From: Betaproteobacteria bacterium
GTDB taxonomy: Bacteria; Pseudomonadota; Gammaproteobacteria; Burkholderiales; Casimicrobiaceae
Direction: 5' to 3'
NCBI GenBank assembly: GCA_005889025.1
Contig: VBCZ01000195.1
Coordinates: forward strand, 1-10,081
Length of the DNA stretch: 10,081 nt
A program made the position numbers and the translations under genes. The notes under the pieces are model-generated. The model searched no databases and was not told the DNA's origin. It saw only the letters and a list, made by a program, of their open reading frames with translations. Below are positions 6,594 through 10,081 of the stretch, piece by piece. The stretch's first letter is position 1. Each line of letters begins with the position of its first letter.

Positions 6594-7641
6594 TTGGTCA
6601 AGGTCATTCCCCTTACCGATGCGCGCGGCGCATCCGCCGGCCGGGTCCCTTCCGCGCGCGAGGCGCCGCAGGTTTCTCCGACGGGGCTGCTAGCGGACGT
6701 GCGCGGGCGGAGCTTGCGCGATCTTCGCGTTTCCGTCACGGACCGCTGTAATTTCCGTTGCGTCTATTGCATGCCCAAGGACATTTTTGGGCAGGACTAT
6801 CCTTTTCTGCCACACGACGTCGCACGGCGTGGAGAAAGTCCGCCTGACCGGCGGCGAGCCGTTGCTGCGCAAGCGCATCGAACGGTTGGTCGCGATGCTC
6901 GCCGAGATTGGCGGGCTCGATCTCACCCTGACGACCAACGGCGCGCTTCTCGCCCGAAAGGCGCGCGAGCTCAAGGATGCGGGACTCGACCGTGTCTCGG
7001 TCAGTCTCGACGCCCTCGACGACGGCGTGTTTCGCGCCATGAACGACGTTGACTTTCCCGTCGCGCGCGTGCTCGAAGGAATCGACGCCGCGGCCGCGGC
7101 CGGCCTGGCTCCAATCAAGATCAACATGGTCGTCAAGCGCGGCATGAACGAGGACGAAATCCTGCCGATGGCGCGCCGGTTCAAGGGCAGCGGTCACATC
7201 CTGCGCTTCATCGAATATATGGATGTGGGCCACACCAACGGCTGGCGCATGGACGACGTCGTGCCTTCGGCCGAAGTCATACGTGCAATCGCCCGCGAGC
7301 TTCCGCTGGAACCCGTCGATCCCAATTATCCGGGAGAAGTCGCGCAGCGCTGGCGCTATACCGACGGTATCGGTGAAGTCGGCGTCATCTCGTCGGTGAC
7401 CCAGGCCTTCTGCCGCGATTGCACGCGCGCCCGCCTCGCGACCGACGGCAAGCTCTATACCTGCCTCTTCGCGACGACGGGTCACGATCTGCGCTCGCTG
7501 CTGCGCAGCGGAAGCAGCGACGACGAGATCGGCAACTACCTCGCCGCGATCTGGCATCGGCGGGAAGACCGTTATTCCGAAGTCAGATCGCAGAACACGC
7601 TGGCGCTGCCTAAGATCGAGATGAGCTACATCGGCGGGTGA
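6594..7641 (+). CDS. moaA: GTP 3',8-cyclase MoaA (molybdenum cofactor synthesis), frameshifted
   Basis: MoaA is a radical SAM enzyme that, with MoaC, converts GTP to cyclic pyranopterin monophosphate, the first step of molybdopterin synthesis. The SAM-cluster motif is Cys52-x3-Cys56-x2-Cys59 (CNFRCVYC). After the lesion come RLTGGEP, LTTNG, VSLDALDD and MVVKRGMNEDEILPMA. The C-terminal second cluster has Cys codons at 7411, 7420 and 7462 (FCRDC, then YTCLF), and the protein ends in SYIGG. The first frame covers residues 1-75, to FLPHD at 6818. The second runs from 6820 (SHGVEKVRLTGG) to the stop, another 273 residues. The total of 348 is about 16-17 short of relatives at the junction. The TTG at 6594 is the only early start after an in-frame TAA at 6579, and it lacks a Shine-Dalgarno sequence. 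As written, the gene would not make active MoaA. Confidence 0.92.
6816..6825 (+). other. Frameshift and probable deletion junction inside moaA
   Basis: The reading frame is normal through GAC (Asp75, 6816-6818). A single G (6819) then precedes TCG CAC GGC GTG GAG, which restarts the correct frame as SHGVEK. Relatives I remember carry about 16 residues here, an LLSFEEI-x-R-x-ARLFV helix between the FLPH and HGV motifs. About 47-50 nt therefore appear to be missing, with one base left over. The frame break is seen directly; the missing length is recalled from the family. Confidence 0.85.
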
Positions 7642-7655
7642 GTGACCGCTGTCTC

Positions 7656-8339
7656 ATGCACGTCAAGGCGCTCATCGAATTCCTGACCGGGCTCGAGCAG
7701 AACAACAACCGGCCGTGGTTCGCCTGGAACAAGCCGGCTTACGACGTGCTGCGCGACGAATTCGAGGCGCTGGTCGGCGACATCTCCGCCAGAGTATCGA
7801 AGTTCGATCGCGCGCTCGGGACGGTCGATCCGAAAAAAGCGATGTTCCGCATCTACCGCGACACGCGGTTTTCCAAGGACAGGACGCCATACAAGACGCA
7901 CTTCAGCGCGGCGATTCGCGACCGCGCCAAGCGCGGACTGGAGCCGGGATACTACTTTCATATCGATCACCGGGGCACACTTCTCGTCGGCGGGGGAATC
8001 TATCGGCCGCAGCCGGAGATCCTGGCGCGTATCCGCCGTCATATCGCCGAGAAGCCGCAGACGTTGACACGACTGCTGCGCAACCGGCGGTTTCGAAAGA
8101 CCTACGACGGTTTGTCGCAGGAAGATGCGCTTGTGCGGCCCCCGAAAGGATTCAACGCAGACATGCCGCATATCGATGCCATCAAGCTCAGACATTTCTT
8201 CGGCATGGTGGAGATAAACCTCAAAAGGCATCCGCCGAAAAATCTAGCGGCCGACATCGCCGCACACTTCCGCGACCTGCTGCCGCTGATGGAATGGCTG
8301 CGCGAGGCTGCGGTTGACCCAGGTCGTAAGAATGATTGA
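7656..8339 (+). CDS. DUF2461 (TIGR02453-type) family protein
   Basis: The protein is 227 residues from the ATG at 7656, where the conserved family start MHVKALIEFLTGLEQNNNRPWF begins. A GTG at 7638 in the same frame overlaps the moaA stop (GTGA) and is the alternative start, adding six residues. Family landmarks are NNNRPWFAWNKPAYD, FRIYRDTRFSKDRTPYKTHF, GYYFHIDHRG and LLVGGGIYRPQPE. A later block is KGFNADMPHID followed by IKLRHFF. The family is widespread in bacteria and some fungi and its biochemical function is not known. It shows no signal peptide and is probably cytoplasmic. Its place between two molybdenum cofactor genes is unusual, but may only be a chance operon partner. The stop is followed by a GC-rich repeat array before fdhD. 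Confidence 0.9.
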   Translation: MHVKALIEFLTGLEQNNNRPWFAWNKPAYDVLRDEFEALVGDISARVSKFDRALGTVDPKKAMFRIYRDTRFSKDRTPYKTHFSAAIRDRAKRGLEPGYYFHIDHRGTLLVGGGIYRPQPEILARIRRHIAEKPQTLTRLLRNRRFRKTYDGLSQEDALVRPPKGFNADMPHIDAIKLRHFFGMVEINLKRHPPKNLAADIAAHFRDLLPLMEWLREAAVDPGRKND

Positions 8340-8347
8340 AGCTCGTT

Positions 8348-8549
8348 GCCCTCACCCCTTCCCCCTCTCCCCGAGGGCGAGGGGGAGTGTCGTCCGGCGC
8401 CTCCGCGCCGCGGCAGGAATCTGCCCTCACCCCTTCCCCCTCTCCCAACGGGCGAGGGGAAATGTCGTCCGACGCCTCCGCGCCGCGGCGGGGATCTGCC
8501 CCCACCCCTCCCCCCTCTCCCAGAGGGCGAGGGGAGCAACATCCGCGCC
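8348..8549 (+). repeat. Tandem array of a 75-bp GC-rich hairpin repeat, 2.7 copies
   Basis: Copies start at 8348, 8423 and 8498, so the period is exactly 75 bp. Copies 1 and 2 are nearly identical. Copy 3 has diverged and fades out by about 8550. Each copy begins GCCCTCACCCC or a close variant, followed by a pyrimidine run facing GGGCGAGGGG, which forms a stem of about 10 pairs with one mismatch. Copies 1 and 2 then carry a second small stem, GGCGC-CTCC-GCGCC or one base off. The 75-bp period is a multiple of three and the array lacks stops in all three forward frames, so it reads through into fdhD. CCCTCTCCC/GGGAGAGGG-type palindromes are common between genes in many proteobacteria, and this looks like such an element multiplied in tandem. 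No T run follows, so it is not a typical intrinsic terminator. Confidence 0.88.
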
Positions 8550-8558
8550 TTCGGCGCG
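8544..8558 (+). promoter_or_regulatory. Small perfect hairpin just before the fdhD start
   Basis: CGCGCC (8544-8549) and GGCGCG (8553-8558) pair perfectly around a TTC loop, ending 9 nt before the TTG taken as the fdhD start. It may be the remnant of the second stem of the third repeat copy. In mRNA it would sit where a ribosome binding site is expected, and no Shine-Dalgarno sequence is visible there. It could therefore lower or couple translation of fdhD. That is inference; the structure itself is plain in the sequence. Confidence 0.5.
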
Positions 8559-8567
8559 ATCATAGAA

Positions 8568-9407
8568 TTGAACGCGCCCGACAACCTCTATCGCCCGCTG
8601 CTTACGCACGCCGCGCGCCCGTCGACATACGACGTCACCGCGCTCGACGAAAACGGCCAGCAACGGATCACGCCCATCGCCGGCGAGCACCCGCTGACGC
8701 TCTATGTCGACAAACGCGAGATTCTCACCCTGATGACGCTGGGCGCCGCGCCGGAGGCGCTGGCGATCGGGTACCTGCGCAACCAGCGTCTGCTCGACAA
8801 GCTCGAGGACATCGTTTCGGTCCAGGTCGACTGGGACGTGAACGCGGTCGTGATCGCCACGCGCCACGGGCTCGCCGATCTCGACGCCAAGCTCGGCAAG
8901 CGCACCGCGACCAGCGGCTGCGGACAGGGCACGGTGTTCGGCGACCTGATGCAGGAGATCGATTCAGTGCGCCTGCCTGCCGATGCAAGGCTCACTCGCA
9001 GCACACTGCAAGCCCTGCTCGACCGCGTACGCTTGCACGAAACGATCTACAAGCAGGCGGGCGCGGTGCACGGTTGCGCATTGGCCAGCAACGGCGACGG
9101 CGCGAGCGACATCATCTACTTCGTCGAGGATGTCGGGCGCCACAATGCGGTCGACGCCATCGCCGGCCTGATGTGGCTCGATCGCGTCGACGGCGCCGAC
9201 AAGATTTTCTATACGACCGGCCGCCTTACCTCGGAGATGGTCATCAAGGCGGCGCAGATGGAAATCCCTTTTCTGGTGTCGCGCTCGGGATTGACGCAGA
9301 TGGGCTATGAGATTGCGCAGAAGGTCGGCATCACCATGATCGGCCGCGCGACGGGGAAGCATTTCCTGCTGTTCTCAGGCGGCGAGCGGTTTCGCGGCGG
9401 ATCGTGA
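8568..9407 (+). CDS. fdhD: Formate dehydrogenase accessory sulfurtransferase FdhD
   Basis: FdhD passes sulfur from a cysteine desulfurase (IscS in E. coli) to the bis-MGD cofactor, and formate dehydrogenase is inactive without it. Family features are AGEHPLTLYVDKREILTLMT and PEALAIGYLRNQRLL. The motif SGCGQGTVFGD carries the cysteine expected in the sulfur-transfer loop. Further blocks are AGAVHGCAL, EDVGRHNAVD, TTGRLTSEMV and a LLFSGGERF tail. From the TTG at 8568 the product is 279 residues and begins NAPDNLYRPLLTHAAR, like betaproteobacterial FdhD as I remember it. The frame is open further upstream to a TTG at 8346, through the 75-bp repeats. Starting there would add a 74-residue Pro/Gly/Arg-rich extension, which I think unlikely. 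No ribosome binding site supports either start. The gene appears intact, unlike fdhA and moaA. Confidence 0.93.
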   Translation: MNAPDNLYRPLLTHAARPSTYDVTALDENGQQRITPIAGEHPLTLYVDKREILTLMTLGAAPEALAIGYLRNQRLLDKLEDIVSVQVDWDVNAVVIATRHGLADLDAKLGKRTATSGCGQGTVFGDLMQEIDSVRLPADARLTRSTLQALLDRVRLHETIYKQAGAVHGCALASNGDGASDIIYFVEDVGRHNAVDAIAGLMWLDRVDGADKIFYTTGRLTSEMVIKAAQMEIPFLVSRSGLTQMGYEIAQKVGITMIGRATGKHFLLFSGGERFRGGS

Positions 9408-9439
9408 CGGCCGACGCAACCGCGTGGTGGCGCTCACAG

Positions 9440-9450
9440 TAAAATCAGCC
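9440..9450 (+). promoter_or_regulatory. TAAAAT box directly before mobA (possible leaderless start)
   Basis: TAAAAT at 9440-9445 lies only 5 nt before the mobA ATG, and no Shine-Dalgarno sequence occupies the gap. A -10 box at this distance would place the transcript start at or within a base of the ATG, giving a leaderless mRNA. No good -35 is seen 17 bp upstream, so this remains tentative. Transcription from the upstream genes could also reach mobA. Confidence 0.35.
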
Positions 9451-10044
9451 ATGGGACTCGGCCTGTCGATCACCGGTATCGTGCTCGCCGGCGGACAAGG
9501 GCGGCGCATGGGCAGCGTCGACAAGGGATTGGCGCCGCTCCTGGGACGGCCCATGGTGGCGCACGTCATCGAGCGTCTCGCACCGCAGGTCGATGAGATC
9601 CTCATCAACGCCAACCGCAACATGAGCCAATACATGGCGCTCGGGCATGCGGTGATACCGGATGCGATCGGCGGCTATGCGGGACCGCTCGCCGGATTGC
9701 ACGTCGGACTGACGCACGCGGCGAATCCGCTGGTCGCCACGGTGCCGTGCGATTCACCGTTTCTCCCCCGCGACCTCATCGCCCGCCTTTCCGCGGCGAT
9801 ACAGGATCACGCCGCCGATATCGCGGTGGCGCGCACCTTCGATCAACCGCATCCGGTATTCGCGCTGGTTCGCCGCGAAGTACTCCCGCATCTGACACAA
9901 TTTCTGCAAGATGGCGGACGCAAGATCGACGCCTGGTACGCCACGCTCAAGGCAACCGAAGTCGCCTTCGACGATCAGGCGGAAGCTTTTCGGAACATCA
10001 ATACGGCCGACGAGCTCAGACAAGCGGGAGTGGGCGGATCATGA
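9451..10044 (+). CDS. mobA: Molybdenum cofactor guanylyltransferase MobA
   Basis: MobA transfers GMP from GTP to molybdenum-molybdopterin to make the guanine dinucleotide (MGD) form used by formate dehydrogenases and other DMSO-reductase-family enzymes. From the ATG at 9451 the protein has 197 residues, the normal family length. The nucleotide-binding start ITGIVLAGGQGRRMGSVDKG is at about residues 7-26. It is followed by NANRN, the GGYAGPLAGLHVGL segment, the VPCDSPFLP metal/phosphate motif, HPVFALVRR, GGRKIDAWYA and FRNINTADEL. A GTG at 9424 is in frame but would add nine residues not expected in the family. The gene ends in an ATGA overlap with the next gene. It is complete and without lesions. 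The cofactor made here would serve FdhA encoded on the other strand. Confidence 0.94.
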   Translation: MGLGLSITGIVLAGGQGRRMGSVDKGLAPLLGRPMVAHVIERLAPQVDEILINANRNMSQYMALGHAVIPDAIGGYAGPLAGLHVGLTHAANPLVATVPCDSPFLPRDLIARLSAAIQDHAADIAVARTFDQPHPVFALVRREVLPHLTQFLQDGGRKIDAWYATLKATEVAFDDQAEAFRNINTADELRQAGVGGS

Positions 10045-10081
10045 CGGCGCCCAGGACGCTGCGCGAAGCCTCGTGCGCCGA
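10041..10081 (+). CDS. moeA: Probable molybdopterin molybdenumtransferase MoeA, N-terminal fragment
   Basis: Only 13 codons plus two bases are inside the window: MTAPRTLREASCA. The ATG overlaps the mobA stop (ATGA), and a purine-rich GGAGTGGGCGG stretch lies upstream. The T-L-R-E-A start resembles the opening helix of MoeA, which inserts molybdate into the adenylated cofactor. In betaproteobacteria moeA often follows mobA. The call rests mainly on that context, and the fragment alone is too short to prove it. Confidence 0.5.
   Translation, partial: MTAPRTLREASCA

Noticed and set aside
6736..7557. Minus-strand open frame of 273 codons across moaA
   Set aside because: It is the shadow of moaA, whose radical SAM and C-terminal cluster motifs are unmistakable.
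8348..8549. CRISPR array
   Set aside because: The whole 75-bp unit repeats with no unique spacers, there are fewer than three full copies, and no cas genes are present.
8348..8549. Rho-independent terminator after the DUF2461 gene
   Set aside because: The stems are strong but no T run follows any of them, and same-strand genes continue directly downstream.
8102..8584. Minus-strand and alternative plus-strand frames through the repeats (PSGRGGRGEG-type products)
   Set aside because: The 75-bp period keeps these frames open by arithmetic. Such repetitive Pro/Gly/Arg products are a well-known false gene pattern over this kind of repeat.

Overview
The window looks like a piece of a GC-rich betaproteobacterial chromosome, probably Burkholderiales or a close relative. 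This is judged by protein resemblance and gene order, not by any search. It carries a locus for a periplasmic, Tat-exported, molybdenum or tungsten formate dehydrogenase, together with the genes that make and sulfurate its cofactor.

Left side, minus strand (positions 6487 down to 1, one apparent operon). The order of transcription is a DUF3305 protein, a DUF3306 protein, a large multi-cluster 4Fe-4S ferredoxin-like protein, a TorD-family chaperone, a small Tat-signal protein of the 'formate dehydrogenase region TAT target' type, and the catalytic alpha subunit FdhA, which runs off the left edge. The first three genes are coupled by ATGA start/stop overlaps. FdhA has cysteine, not selenocysteine, at the active site.

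Right side, plus strand (6594 to the right edge). The order is moaA, a DUF2461 gene, fdhD, mobA and the first codons of a probable moeA. MoaA starts cofactor synthesis, MoeA inserts the metal, MobA adds the nucleotide to give MGD, and FdhD passes sulfur to the cofactor for formate dehydrogenase. The two transcription units diverge from a roughly 100-bp AT-richer gap at 6488-6593.

Three things stand out. First, fdhA (at 1194) and moaA (at 6819) are each broken by a frameshift where about 45-55 nt of conserved coding sequence seems to be missing, with one leftover base at each junction. Both genes read cleanly on either side, so either the locus has suffered two similar out-of-frame deletions or the assembly is wrong in the same way twice. 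Second, a 75-bp GC-rich hairpin repeat occurs 2.7 times just upstream of fdhD. It is open in all three forward frames and can be read in-frame into FdhD. Third, the ferredoxin-like protein has an N-terminal cysteine pattern that recalls HdrA, followed by at least four canonical 4Fe-4S motifs.

I see no mobile element genes, CRISPR array, tRNA or rRNA. The window is a recognisable formate dehydrogenase maturation locus with several poorly characterised members, not a wholly new system.
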